Shown here in pieces: positions 34,589 to 42,649 of a stretch of DNA of 60,189 nucleotides. The translations under genes and the position numbers were made by a program. Every line of letters begins with the position of its first letter. Within the stretch, counting starts at the first letter, position 1. This stretch comes from an uncultured Oscillospiraceae bacterium (lineage in GTDB: Bacteria; Bacillota; Clostridia; Oscillospirales; Oscillospiraceae), in NCBI GenBank assembly GCA_944387055.1, contig CALXDL010000007.1, positions 1 to 60,189 of the forward strand. Reading direction: 5' to 3'. The notes beneath the pieces were generated by a model that worked only from the letters and a program-made list of their open reading frames with translations, had not been told where the DNA came from and made no database searches.

Positions 34589-35390
34589 TGTCGATCCTCC
34601 GTGCCATGCAGCGCAGGTCCTCCTGAAGGAACGTGGAGGCGATGCGCTCGAAGTCCTCTGTCCGGTCGCTCACATAGAACGCAGTGGTCCCTTGTCTCTC
34701 CCCGCTGGCGCGCATATCCCCGGCCGTGAGCATCCGCTTGAGTTCGAAGGCGGATTCTTCTCCGGCGGAGACCAGCGTGACCTCCGGCCCCATGATGTCT
34801 CCGATGATATCTGTCAGCAGCGGATAGTGGGTGCAGCCCAGGATCAGCGTGTCGATGCCGGTCGCGCGCAGGGGCTCCAGATATTCCCGGGCCACGGTCT
34901 CGATGACCACGTCTCCGCGGCGGATGCGCCCCGCCTCCACCAGGGGCACGAACAAGGGGCAGGGCTCGCAAATCACCTCCACCTCCGGATCCAGCCGCCG
35001 CAGGGCCGCCTCATAGGCGCCGGAGCGGACAGATGCCTGGGTGGCGATCATCCCGATCCGCTTCTTCCGTGTCACCGACAGGGCCCGCCGGCACGCGGGC
35101 TCCACGACGCCCACCATGGGCAGGTCGTTCTCCGCTTGGAGGACGGGCAGGGACGTGGTAGTCACGGTGCCGCAGGCGATCAGGATGGCCTTGAGGTCGA
35201 ACGTCCGGAGGAACCGCACGTCCTGGCGGGCGTATTGCAGGAGCGTCTCTCGGGAGCGCCCGCCATAAGGCACCCGGGCGGTGTCGCCGAAGTAGATCAA
35301 GTCCTCTTCGGGCAGGATGCGCCAGAGGGCGTGCACCGCCGTCAGTCCTCCCAATCCCGAGTCGAATACCCCGATGGGCCGTCCATCCAT
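34575..35390 (-). CDS. murI: glutamate racemase
   Basis: The 271-residue cofactor-independent enzyme makes D-glutamate for peptidoglycan. Asp10 in FDSG, Cys73 in ACGTVTT and Cys186-His188 in LGCTHYP are the catalytic residues of the two-base mechanism. The first Cys motif is CGT rather than the more common CNT, as in some Clostridial enzymes. The start at 35390 follows GGAGGG; the ATG at 35405 has no site. It has its own promoter at 35436-35464 and is followed by a DUF1934 gene and argS. Confidence 0.95.
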   Translation of the reverse strand: MDGRPIGVFDSGLGGLTAVHALWRILPEEDLIYFGDTARVPYGGRSRETLLQYARQDVRFLRTFDLKAILIACGTVTTTSLPVLQAENDLPMVGVVEPACRRALSVTRKKRIGMIATQASVRSGAYEAALRRLDPEVEVICEPCPLFVPLVEAGRIRRGDVVIETVAREYLEPLRATGIDTLILGCTHYPLLTDIIGDIMGPEVTLVSAGEESAFELKRMLTAGDMRASGERQGTTAFYVSDRTEDFERIASTFLQEDLRCMARRIDIEQY

Positions 35391-35435
35391 CCTCAAACCC
35401 TCCATATGTGTACACCTGTTATCATCGAATTCTAT

Positions 35436-35464
35436 ATTATACTATGGGCTTTGTGCCACCGCAA
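35436..35464 (-). promoter_or_regulatory. promoter of murI
   Basis: TTGCGG (35464-35459), 17-bp spacer, TATAAT (35441-35436). Confidence 0.65.
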
Positions 35465-35521
35465 GACAGATTTTAGTCTTTTTGTCCATTTTTTTAGGTG
35501 GAATTCCGGATAGGTCTCTGC

Positions 35522-35527
35522 TATAAT
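35522..35527 (+). promoter_or_regulatory. -10 element for the unknown gene at 35563
   Basis: TATAAT on the plus strand, 36 bp before the start codon, with no clear -35, so it may depend on an activator or be weak. Confidence 0.45.
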
Positions 35528-35562
35528 CTGTCCATAGAGTACGAACTGGGAGGTGTCTACCC

Positions 35563-35976
35563 ATGAAGATCGAGCTGACGGAGCAGCAGTACCGCTATCT
35601 GCTGGATCTGGTGTACATAGGGAACTGGGTGATGAACTCCACCCGGGAGGATGACCGCATCGAGGAGTACGACCAGGTGGAGAGCCTGATCTTCTCCCAT
35701 TGCCTGGAGCACAAGATGAGCAAGCTGGTGGAGCTGTACCGGGGTGAGCTGATCCCGTCCCGGGCGTTCGCTGACGGCGGCATCCACGAGGCCATCGAGA
35801 ATTATGAAGACGTGGTCTTCTACGAGATCCTGGCGGAGGAGCTGGCCCTGCGGGATATGGACGGCGAGCCTCTGACCCGGGAGAACTACGCTGAGCTGAT
35901 GGACCGGATCGACGCGTATCTCTCCGAGTTCGATGCGCATGGCACGGACCACATCTCTGTGGATCTGGATGAGTGA
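35563..35976 (+). CDS. unknown acidic helical protein
   Basis: The 137-residue protein is strongly acidic, with no signal peptide and no cysteine cluster. Its LTEQQYRYLLDLVYIGNWVMNS start and IEEYDQVESLIFSHC segments suggest amphipathic helices. I do not recognise the family with confidence. A clear ribosome site (GGGAGG) and its own promoter -10 support translation. It lies between the divergent murI operon and the DUF362 gene, and could be co-transcribed with the latter across 132 bp. Confidence 0.7.
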   Translation: MKIELTEQQYRYLLDLVYIGNWVMNSTREDDRIEEYDQVESLIFSHCLEHKMSKLVELYRGELIPSRAFADGGIHEAIENYEDVVFYEILAEELALRDMDGEPLTRENYAELMDRIDAYLSEFDAHGTDHISVDLDE

Positions 35977-36108
35977 GGGGGCTTGCCCCCATCTCTGCTC
36001 CTCCGTCGGCGGCGGAGGAGCCACATATCGCTTCGCTCCGATCGTGGCGCATGGCACCGTTGGGGCGGGACGTCAAAAACTGCATGAGGGAAAAGGAGAA
36101 CGAAGATC

Positions 36109-37230
36109 ATGGCTGAAAGATCGAAAGTCTATTTCGCGGACTTCCGCTGCCCCAGCTGGCGGGAGAACCTGCCGCAGAAGCTGGCCCGCCTGATGATGAC
36201 CGCCGGGTTCGGCGACATCGACATGGAGGGCAAGTTCGTGGCCATCAAGATGCACTTCGGCGAGCCGGGGAACCTGGCGTATCTGCGTCCCAACTGGGCC
36301 AAGGTGGTGGTGGACCTAGTGGAGAGCCAGGGGGGCAAGCCCTTCCTGACGGACTGCAACACGCTGTATGTGGGCGGCCGGAAAAATGCGCTCGACCACT
36401 TGGATTCCGCCTATCTCAACGGCTTCTCGCCCTTCTCCACCGGCTGCCATGTGATCATCGCCGACGGTCTGAAGGGCAACGACGAGGTGGCGGTCCCCGT
36501 GGAGGGCGGTGAATATGTGCAGGAGGCCAAGATCGGCCGGGCCGTCATGGACGCGGACGTGTTCATCTCCCTCTCTCATTTCAAGGGACATGAGCAGGCC
36601 GGCATGGGCGGCTGCCTGAAGAACATCGGCATGGGCTGCGGTTCCCGCGCCGGCAAGATGGAGATGCATAACTCCGGCAAGCCCTACGTGCAGCAGGACA
36701 AGTGTATCGGCTGCCGGGCCTGCGCCAAGATCTGCGCCCACGGCGCGCCCCAGTTCGGACCGGACGGCAAAGCCACCATCGACACGGACAAGTGCGTGGG
36801 CTGCGCCCGCTGCCTGGCCATCTGTCCCAAGGACGCCATCGCTTCCCGCAACGACGAAGCTCCGGCCATCCTCAACAAGAAGATCGCAGAATACACCAAG
36901 GCGGTGGTGGACGGCCGGCCCTGCTTCCATGTGTCTCTGGTGCTGGACGTCTCCCCCTGCTGCGACTGCCACGCGGAGAACGACGTCCCCATCGCTCCAG
37001 ATGTGGGCATGTTCGCCTCCTTCGATCCGGTGGCCCTGGACCAGGCCTGCGCCGATGCAGTGGTCTCTCAGCCTGCCATGCCCGGCTCCGTCCTCTTCGA
37101 CGACGGGTATGACTGCAACTGCGGTGACCTGCTCCGTGCCGCCCATCCGGATACCGAGTGGCAGGTCTGCCTGGAACATGCCGAGAAGCTGGGCCTGGGC
37201 AGCCGGGACTATGAACTGATCAAGATCTAA
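36109..37230 (+). CDS. DUF362 protein with two 4Fe-4S clusters
   Basis: The 373-residue protein has a DUF362 core: it begins KVYFADFR and contains GHEQAGMGGCLKNIGMGCG, then inserted CIGCRACAKIC and CVGCARCLAIC (residues about 199-240), each able to hold one 4Fe-4S cluster, and ends DCNCGDLLR. DUF362 proteins are found beside metalloenzymes in anaerobes and are proposed to act in redox chemistry; the reaction is unknown. AAAAGGAG precedes the start. The bidirectional terminator at 37345-37379 closes it and the tRNA cluster. Confidence 0.85.
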   Translation: MAERSKVYFADFRCPSWRENLPQKLARLMMTAGFGDIDMEGKFVAIKMHFGEPGNLAYLRPNWAKVVVDLVESQGGKPFLTDCNTLYVGGRKNALDHLDSAYLNGFSPFSTGCHVIIADGLKGNDEVAVPVEGGEYVQEAKIGRAVMDADVFISLSHFKGHEQAGMGGCLKNIGMGCGSRAGKMEMHNSGKPYVQQDKCIGCRACAKICAHGAPQFGPDGKATIDTDKCVGCARCLAICPKDAIASRNDEAPAILNKKIAEYTKAVVDGRPCFHVSLVLDVSPCCDCHAENDVPIAPDVGMFASFDPVALDQACADAVVSQPAMPGSVLFDDGYDCNCGDLLRAAHPDTEWQVCLEHAEKLGLGSRDYELIKI

Positions 37231-37344
37231 AGCGCCCGCATCGCGCGGACAGGACGAGAGGAGGGGCTCTCCGCATGGGGGAGCTCCTCCTCTCTGCATA
37301 CGCCAGTGGGACGAGGCCTGCGGTAAGGGACGACCTCCAGAGGC

Positions 37345-37379
37345 AAAAAGGACACCAGCCAATGGCTGGTGTCCTTTTT
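37345..37379. terminator. bidirectional terminator of the DUF362 gene and the tRNA cluster
   Basis: AAAAAGGACACCAGCC, AATG loop, GGCTGGTGTCCTTTTT: 16 bp with U tracts in both directions. Confidence 0.9.
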
Positions 37380-37453
37380 GGAGGTGACACCCGGATTTGA
37401 ACCGGGGAATCAGGGTTTTGCAGACCCTTGCCTTACCACTTGGCTATGTCACC
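37379..37453 (-). tRNA. tRNA-Cys (anticodon GCA)
   Basis: Acceptor GGTGACA/TGTCACC with U73 discriminator and encoded CCA. The anticodon stem AGGGT/ACCCT with loop CTGCAAA gives GCA. T arm CCCGG-TTCAAAT-CCGGG. A promoter sits at 37466-37494, so it can be made independently of the other four. Confidence 0.95.
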
Positions 37454-37465
37454 GTCTCTATCCCT

Positions 37466-37494
37466 ATTATATGCAGTGGATCCGAAAAAGTCCA
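37466..37494 (-). promoter_or_regulatory. internal promoter of tRNA-Cys
   Basis: TGGACT (37494-37489), 17-bp spacer, TATAAT (37471-37466) on the minus strand. It falls inside the inverted repeat group. Confidence 0.55.
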
Positions 37495-37545
37495 CAAAAA
37501 TTTTTTTGGATCCACTGCCCACATACGATCATGTGGGCAGTGGAT
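37473..37545. repeat. inverted-repeat group between tRNA-Gly and tRNA-Cys
   Basis: The unit GCAGTGGAT(CC) occurs three times: 37473-37483, as its complement 37508-37518, and 37537-37545. Two mutually exclusive hairpins are possible: GCAGTGGATCC/GGATCCACTGC, and a 13-bp CCACTGCCCACAT/ATGTGGGCAGTGG. On the minus strand A and T runs follow the second, so it may end readthrough before the tRNA-Cys promoter. Confidence 0.65.
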
Positions 37546-37546
37546 G

Positions 37547-37622
37547 TGGAGCGGGCAACGAGGCTCGAACTCGCTACCTCCACCTTGGCAAGGTGGCGCT
37601 CTACCAGATGAGCTATGCCCGC
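37547..37622 (-). tRNA. tRNA-Gly (anticodon GCC)
   Basis: Acceptor GCGGGCA/TGCCCGC with encoded CCA. The anticodon stem CCACC/GGTGG with loop TTGCCAA gives GCC. T arm CGAGG/CCTCG-type around TTCGAGC. Confidence 0.95.
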
Positions 37623-37625
37623 AAA

Positions 37626-37701
<76 letters not shown>

Positions 37702-37732
37702 AAATATCCCATGAGATGGTGCTCAAGGGATA

Positions 37733-37809
37733 TGGCGACCCGGAACGGGCTCGAACCGTCGACCTCTAGCGTGACAGGCTAGCGTTCTAACCAACTGAAC
37801 TACCGGGCC
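37733..37809 (-). tRNA. tRNA-Asp (anticodon GTC)
   Basis: Acceptor GGCCCGG/CCGGGTC with one G-T pair and encoded CCA. The anticodon loop CTGTCAC between GCTAGC/GCTAG gives GTC. Confidence 0.95.
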
Positions 37810-37844
37810 AAATACTTCCTGGACTCTGCAGCGTCCTAGCAGAG

Positions 37845-37921
37845 TGGTGGGAACAACTGGACTCGAACCAGTGACCCCCTGCTTGTAAGGCAGGTGCTCT
37901 AACCAGCTGAGCTATGCTCCC
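37845..37921 (-). tRNA. tRNA-Val (anticodon TAC)
   Basis: Acceptor GGGAGCA/TGTTCCC with one G-T pair and encoded CCA. The anticodon stem CCTGC/GCAGG with loop CTTACAA gives TAC. First gene of the cluster. Confidence 0.95.
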
Positions 37922-37951
37922 CGATTGCCGTACCGTCAGACGGCGAAAGTT

Positions 37952-37980
37952 ATTATATCTGAAGAAGCCCATCCTGTCAA
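37952..37980 (-). promoter_or_regulatory. consensus promoter of the tRNA cluster
   Basis: TTGACA (37980-37975), 17-bp spacer, TATAAT (37957-37952): a perfect consensus, fitting high stable-RNA expression. The -35 is just 16 bp beyond the hslO stop codon. Confidence 0.92.
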
Positions 37981-37996
37981 CTAGAAAATCGAAATT

Positions 37997-38887
37997 TCAG
38001 GATCTTTTCTGCATCGCCTCGTACATCGCCTCCAGCTGTCCGCGCGTAAAGGTCTGCACATTGTCACAGAAGCGGCAGGTCAGCTCCGCCTGTCCCTGTT
38101 CGTCGATGAGGCTGCGCAGCTCCTGCGGTCCCAAGCTGATGAGCGCCCGCTCCATCCGCTCCCGGCTGCAATCACAGCGGTACTCCACCGGCGTCCGCTC
38201 CAAGATCTCCAGTTCGAAGTCCGGCATCACCGTCCGCAGCAGCGCCTCGGGATCCGGATCTGCCCGCAGCAGCTCTGTCACCGCACCGGCGGCCAGCACG
38301 CCCTGCTCCACGCGGGCGGCCACGCTGTCCCCCGCGCCTGGCAGGAGCTGGATCAGATAGCCGCCCGCGGCCAGCACGCTCTGGTCCCGATCCACCAGCA
38401 CGCCCAGGCCGCAGGCTGTCGGGACCTGCTCAGATTCCACGAAATAAGCGGCCAGATCCTCTGCGATCTCGCCCCCCAGCAGGGCCACGCTCCCCACATA
38501 GGGCTCTTTCATATTCAGGTCCCGGATGACGGTCAGCGTACCGTCCCGGCCCACGGCGGTGCCCACGTCCAGCTTCCCGTCCGGCCGCAGAGGCAGGTCC
38601 ACCGATGGGTCGTCCACCGTGCCCCGGACGTTGCCCTGGTCGTCCGATACCGCCAGGATGGTCCCCAGAGGACCGCCGCCCCGGATCTGCAGGGTCAGGC
38701 TGGAGCCCTCTCCCTTCAGGGCATTGCCCATCATGGAAGCCGCCGCCAGCGCGCGTCCCAGAGCAGCCGTGGCCACCGGGAGCGTCCTGTGGATCTGTCT
38801 TGCCCGCTCGGTCAGGTCCCGGGTGGACACCGCCACCGCTTTCACGAGGCCATCCGCGCTGATGGCCCGGATCAGTCGATCGCTCAT
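37997..38887 (-). CDS. hslO: redox-regulated chaperone Hsp33
   Basis: The 296-residue cytosolic holdase is turned on by oxidative unfolding. The zinc-binding redox switch near the C-terminus has the pair CDC (residue about 240) and CRFC (about 271), spaced as in Hsp33. The N-terminal core contains ALGRALAAASMMG and IRGGGPLGTI. The start at 38887 has GAGAAGAGGAG upstream. The methyltransferase gene is 65 bp upstream in the same direction; whether they share a transcript is unclear. Confidence 0.95.
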   Translation of the reverse strand: MSDRLIRAISADGLVKAVAVSTRDLTERARQIHRTLPVATAALGRALAAASMMGNALKGEGSSLTLQIRGGGPLGTILAVSDDQGNVRGTVDDPSVDLPLRPDGKLDVGTAVGRDGTLTVIRDLNMKEPYVGSVALLGGEIAEDLAAYFVESEQVPTACGLGVLVDRDQSVLAAGGYLIQLLPGAGDSVAARVEQGVLAAGAVTELLRADPDPEALLRTVMPDFELEILERTPVEYRCDCSRERMERALISLGPQELRSLIDEQGQAELTCRFCDNVQTFTRGQLEAMYEAMQKRS

Positions 38888-38952
38888 ATCGCAAAACTCC
38901 TCTTCTCACATGTCTCGTCCGCCGCCCGGCCCACCGGGGCCGCGCAGGCATC

Positions 38953-39705
38953 TCATCCCAGAGGCCGCCCGGCTCGGACGATCCAGCGGTCCTCGTCTGC
39001 TTTCGGCGGCCGTTCGGTCAGGTCCCCGGTGAAAACGATGTCCCGGAACCCTGCTTCCGTCAAAGCCTGCTCCAGTTCCGCCTGGCTCCAGGCCCGCTCC
39101 CGGTGTTCTTCGAACGCCCGCTCCCAGGTGTCATCCGCTCTGCGCTGGAACAGGTCCACCTGATAGGTACAGACCTGCCGCTTCTCGGAAAAGAACGTCC
39201 GCCATACGCAATAGCTCTCCTCCGTCTCGTCCAGATACACCTGCCCATCCATCCGGCGGAGCTTGTAGGGCGTGTTCACATCGAAGAAGAACTGTCCGCC
39301 CGGCCGCAGCCACCGGTACACCCGGCGGAACGTCTCCTCCAGGTCCCGGCGGGCAGTCAGGTAGTTCAGTGCATCCAGAGTGGAGACCGCCGCGTCCACC
39401 GGCTCGATGAGGCGCAGGCGCGGCATGGCCTGATGCAGGAAAAAGGGCGGCCGCTCCTCCAGAGCCGCCGCTTTGCACATGGCCTGGGTCAGCATCTCCT
39501 CCGACCCGTCCGTCGCCGTCACCTGATAGCCCCGCTGCGCCAGGAGGCATGCTATGGTCCCTGTCCCACAGGCGAGGTCCAGGACCGTGCGGACCGGGAT
39601 GGGGCTCTTGCGGAACAGCCGCTCCAGATAGTCTGCCCGCCGCCGGTATCCCACATCCTCCGTCAGCGCATCATAACTGCCCGCCAGGGCCGTATAACGG
39701 TTCAT
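38953..39705 (-). CDS. class I SAM-dependent methyltransferase
   Basis: The 250-residue enzyme has motif I VLDLACGTGT (residue about 42), motif II-like GYQVTATDGSEEML and DALNYLTARRDL. Its substrate is not evident; it looks like the small-molecule methyltransferases often placed beside hslO in Clostridia. Its ATG overlaps the stop of the TrpR-like gene by 4 bases (ATGA), so the two are coupled. Confidence 0.85.
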   Translation of the reverse strand: MNRYTALAGSYDALTEDVGYRRRADYLERLFRKSPIPVRTVLDLACGTGTIACLLAQRGYQVTATDGSEEMLTQAMCKAAALEERPPFFLHQAMPRLRLIEPVDAAVSTLDALNYLTARRDLEETFRRVYRWLRPGGQFFFDVNTPYKLRRMDGQVYLDETEESYCVWRTFFSEKRQVCTYQVDLFQRRADDTWERAFEEHRERAWSQAELEQALTEAGFRDIVFTGDLTERPPKADEDRWIVRAGRPLG

Positions 39706-39998
39706 TTGGTCTCTTCCTTCATCCGCGCGAAGATCTTCGCGTAAGCGCCGGTCCCGTAGCTCAGAGAGCGGTTCACCCGGCTGATGGTGGCGCTGGAGGC
39801 GCCGGTGCGCTCCAGGATATCGTTATAGATCATCCCATCATTGAGGAGAGACGCCACCTCGAACCGCTGCTCCATGGCCCGCAGCTCGGACACGGTGCAG
39901 AGGTCCTGGAAAAATGCATAGCATTCCTCTTCGTCTTTCAGGCGTAAGATCGCCTTATAGAGTTCGTCGCTTTTCTCCTTCTTGCCGATCTTGACCAT
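39702..39998 (-). CDS. TrpR-like YerC/YecD family regulator
   Basis: The 98-residue protein has a helix-turn-helix of TrpR type: NDILERTGASSATISRVNRSL (residues about 63-83), preceded by ELRAMEQRFEVASLL. YerC family members are small DNA-binding proteins of unknown target in Firmicutes. The start at 39998 follows AGAAAGGGCAGG; a longer in-frame extension has no site. It begins the operon with the methyltransferase. Confidence 0.85.
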   Translation of the reverse strand: MVKIGKKEKSDELYKAILRLKDEEECYAFFQDLCTVSELRAMEQRFEVASLLNDGMIYNDILERTGASSATISRVNRSLSYGTGAYAKIFARMKEETK

Positions 39999-40190
39999 GA
40001 TCCTGCCCTTTCTGGTGATCCCTTCGATAGATTGGCGGGATGTCCCGTCTGTTTTGTATTTTAGCATTGCAGTGCGCGAAAGTAAAGAGGCTTTTTCCCA
40101 AGATCCCGGCCGCTGGCTGCGCCGTCACCACGCTCCGCCTCCCGGCATAGGCTAGACAAATCGAACTGCGGAGAAAGGAGCGGCAGCCCC

Positions 40191-40919
40191 ATGGTAGAAC
40201 GAGCATCTCAGTTGCCCACGGAGCCCTTCACGGCCGAACGGACCTGGGAGGTGGAAGGGATCCCCGTATTGTCGGCGACCGTGTCCCTGCCGGAGCCAGT
40301 GCCGGCGGCCGACCGAGTCTCCCGCCGGATCCGCCGGTATTACCGGCTCCAATGCCGCGCCTTCCTCCGCTACTGCGAGCACTGGCTCCTTCCCCAGGCG
40401 GAGATCGAGTATCACGCCGCCCTGGCCGCCAGCACGCCCATGCCCCAGTTCCAAGCGGCACTGGGCTATCAGATCACCTACGATGACGCCGGCATCTGGA
40501 GCCTTTACACCCAGTCCCGAGAAGTGATGCTCCCCGGTCAGACGCTCCTCCAGCGCCATGGCGACACCTGGGACCTGCGGACCGGATATCCCGCGGCCCT
40601 CAGTGACTTCTTCCCCAGGCGCAGCGGGTGGCGCAAACGGTTGCTGGCCTTCGCAGAGGCGGATATCCAGCGGCAGGAGGCCGCCGGCACGGCCCGATAC
40701 CGGGACGGCTGGCGCAGAGAGCTCCGGAGGCGGTTCGATCCGATGAACTTCTATCTCTCCGCCCAGGGTCTGGTGTTCTTCTATCCGATGTACGCCATCG
40801 CGCCGGCGATCGAGGGGATCCCGACGTTCACTGTGCCGCTGGACGCGTGCGGGATCCAATGGTCTGTCCCGCATGCCGGGCCGGACGGACAGGAGGAAGG
40901 CCCTCCCAATGCCCCATAG
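40191..40919 (+). CDS. DUF3298-type protein
   Basis: The 242-residue protein lacks a signal peptide. Its N-terminal half is a variable alpha/beta region, and the C-terminal part has YPMYAIAPAIEGIPTFTVPL, which is the DUF3298 hallmark found at the C-terminus of RsiV anti-sigma factors. No membrane segment is evident, so it is not a typical RsiV. GAGAAAGGAG precedes the start. Its last codons are inside a terminator stem. Confidence 0.75.
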   Translation: MVERASQLPTEPFTAERTWEVEGIPVLSATVSLPEPVPAADRVSRRIRRYYRLQCRAFLRYCEHWLLPQAEIEYHAALAASTPMPQFQAALGYQITYDDAGIWSLYTQSREVMLPGQTLLQRHGDTWDLRTGYPAALSDFFPRRSGWRKRLLAFAEADIQRQEAAGTARYRDGWRRELRRRFDPMNFYLSAQGLVFFYPMYAIAPAIEGIPTFTVPLDACGIQWSVPHAGPDGQEEGPPNAP

Positions 40920-40937
40920 GGCGGTGGGAGGGCCTTC
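40896..40937. terminator. terminator overlapping the end of the DUF3298 gene
   Basis: GAAGGCCCTCCCA (40896-40908) pairs with TGGGAGGGCCTTC (40925-40937); the stop codon is in the loop. It also lies just after the hydrogenase stop codon on the minus strand, so it may serve both. Confidence 0.65.
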
Positions 40938-40942
40938 GATAT

Positions 40943-42646
40943 TCACTTCTTCTCCTGGTGATAATGGACGTGGAGCAGCTCATGGGTGCGGCCCTTCAGC
41001 GGCCCCTCCAGCAGCTCTACGGCGATGGGGTTGCGCTCGGAGCGCTTGATGAGCGCTCCCCGGTCCGCTTCGTACAGACCTTCGGCCCGCTGCCGCTTGA
41101 TGGGGATGAGCCCATAGGGCTGGCCCGCGCCGCCCACACAACCGGTCTTGCAGGTCATGACCTCCACCAAGTCATAGTACTCGCGTCCCTCTTCGATGTC
41201 CTTGAGCAGCTTCTGCGCGTTCACCAGCCCATGGACCACCGCGATCCGCAGCGCCCGGTCCCCCACGGGGATCGTGACCGATCGGATCGTATCCGCCCCC
41301 CGCAGCCCGGAGAACTGGATGGCCTGGAGGGTATTGCGGGACTTGTCCTCCACCACGCGCCGGACGACAGCTTCCGCCACGCCGCCAGTGGTGCCGAAGA
41401 TGGTGCCAGCGCCGGTTCCCATGCCGAACGGCAGGTCGGGGGACTCCCCTTCGATCTCCGCGAAGCGTACGCCCGCCTCATTGATCATGTTGATGAGTTC
41501 CTGGGTGGTCAGCACCAGATCCACGTCCGGCCGGCCGTCGTGGATGAACTCCGCCCGGCCCGCCTCCATCTTTTTGGCCGTGCAGGGCATGATGGCGATG
41601 TGATAGGTGGTACGGCCGTCCTCGGCATCCTTTTTGGCGTACTGGTCCCGCAGCACCGCCGCGAACATCTCCATGGGAGACTTGCAGGTGGACACGTTCT
41701 TGAGATATTGGGGCGCTTCTTCCTCCACATATTTGATCCAGGCGGGGCAGCAGGAGGTGAACATGGGGAAGGGGCCGCCCTTCTCCAGCCGCTCCAGGAA
41801 CTCCGCCGACTCCTCCAGGACGGTCAGGTCCGCGCCGAAGGTGGTGTCGAACACCTCGTCCGCGCCCATGATCTTCAGGGCAGTCACGATCTTGTCGATG
41901 ACGTTGGTGCCCGGTGCCATGCCGAACGCCTCGCCCACAGCCACCCGGACCGCAGGTGCGATCTGCACCACCACTCGCTTGGAGGGGTCGTGGAGGGCCC
42001 GCCATGCGGCGCCGATCTGGTTGCGCACTGTGATGGCGCCGGTGGGGCAGGCGGCGGCGCACTGGCCGCAGCTGATGCAGTGGGTCTCGCTGAGCTTGCG
42101 GCCGAAGGCAGGCATCACCTGCAGGTCACTGCCGCGGTAGGCGAAGTTCAAGATGCCCATGCCCTGCATCTCCTCGCAGATGCGGATGCAGTCGCCGCAG
42201 AGGATGCATTTGTTGGGGTCCCGGAGCACGGCGGGCGACGAATCATCGATCGCATAGTGCGGCCGGGTATCTTTGAAGCGGATGTGGCGGATGCCGAACT
42301 GCAGGGCCAGACGCTGGAGCGTGCAGTGGCTGTTCTTGTCGCAGGTGGTGCAGTCCCGGCAGTGGGAGGAGAGCATCAGCTCCAAGATCATCCTCCGGTG
42401 CTTGAGCAGCCGCGCCGTGTTGGTGCGGATGCGCATCCCGTCCCGCGGCTCCATGGAGCAGGACGTGTCGATCTTGCCCTTGTCATCCTCCACCACGCAC
42501 ATCCGGCAGGCGCCGTAGACGCTCAGTTCTGAATAGTAGCAGAAAGTAGGCATGTCGATGCCGGCTTTCCGGATGACCGCCAGCACGTTCTTCTCCCCGT
42601 CGAAGGGCACGCGCTGGCCGTCGATGTACATGATCCCCTTTGCCAT
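40943..42646 (-). CDS. hydA: [FeFe] hydrogenase catalytic subunit (NADH/ferredoxin-dependent, bifurcating type)
   Basis: The 567-residue enzyme reduces protons to hydrogen. N-terminal 2Fe-2S ligands are Cys36, 47, 50 and 63; a His-Cys3 cluster at His95, Cys99, 102, 108; two 4Fe-4S sets CILCGDCIRIC (147-157) and CISCGQCAAAC (190-200). H-cluster motifs are TSCCPAW (L1, Cys299-300), MPCTAKKME (L2, Cys355) and MTCKTGCVGGAGQP (L3, Cys499 and 503). In L3 the usual PGG is KTG. The gene is last in an operon with NuoF- and NuoE-like subunits, so the complex should use NADH plus reduced ferredoxin, as in Thermotoga HydABC. Confidence 0.95.
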   Translation of the reverse strand: MAKGIMYIDGQRVPFDGEKNVLAVIRKAGIDMPTFCYYSELSVYGACRMCVVEDDKGKIDTSCSMEPRDGMRIRTNTARLLKHRRMILELMLSSHCRDCTTCDKNSHCTLQRLALQFGIRHIRFKDTRPHYAIDDSSPAVLRDPNKCILCGDCIRICEEMQGMGILNFAYRGSDLQVMPAFGRKLSETHCISCGQCAAACPTGAITVRNQIGAAWRALHDPSKRVVVQIAPAVRVAVGEAFGMAPGTNVIDKIVTALKIMGADEVFDTTFGADLTVLEESAEFLERLEKGGPFPMFTSCCPAWIKYVEEEAPQYLKNVSTCKSPMEMFAAVLRDQYAKKDAEDGRTTYHIAIMPCTAKKMEAGRAEFIHDGRPDVDLVLTTQELINMINEAGVRFAEIEGESPDLPFGMGTGAGTIFGTTGGVAEAVVRRVVEDKSRNTLQAIQFSGLRGADTIRSVTIPVGDRALRIAVVHGLVNAQKLLKDIEEGREYYDLVEVMTCKTGCVGGAGQPYGLIPIKRQRAEGLYEADRGALIKRSERNPIAVELLEGPLKGRTHELLHVHYHQEKK

Positions 42647-42649
42647 TGC

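Noticed and set aside
37473-37545. CRISPR repeat
   Set aside because: Only three copies in alternating orientation, irregular spacing and no spacers of constant length.
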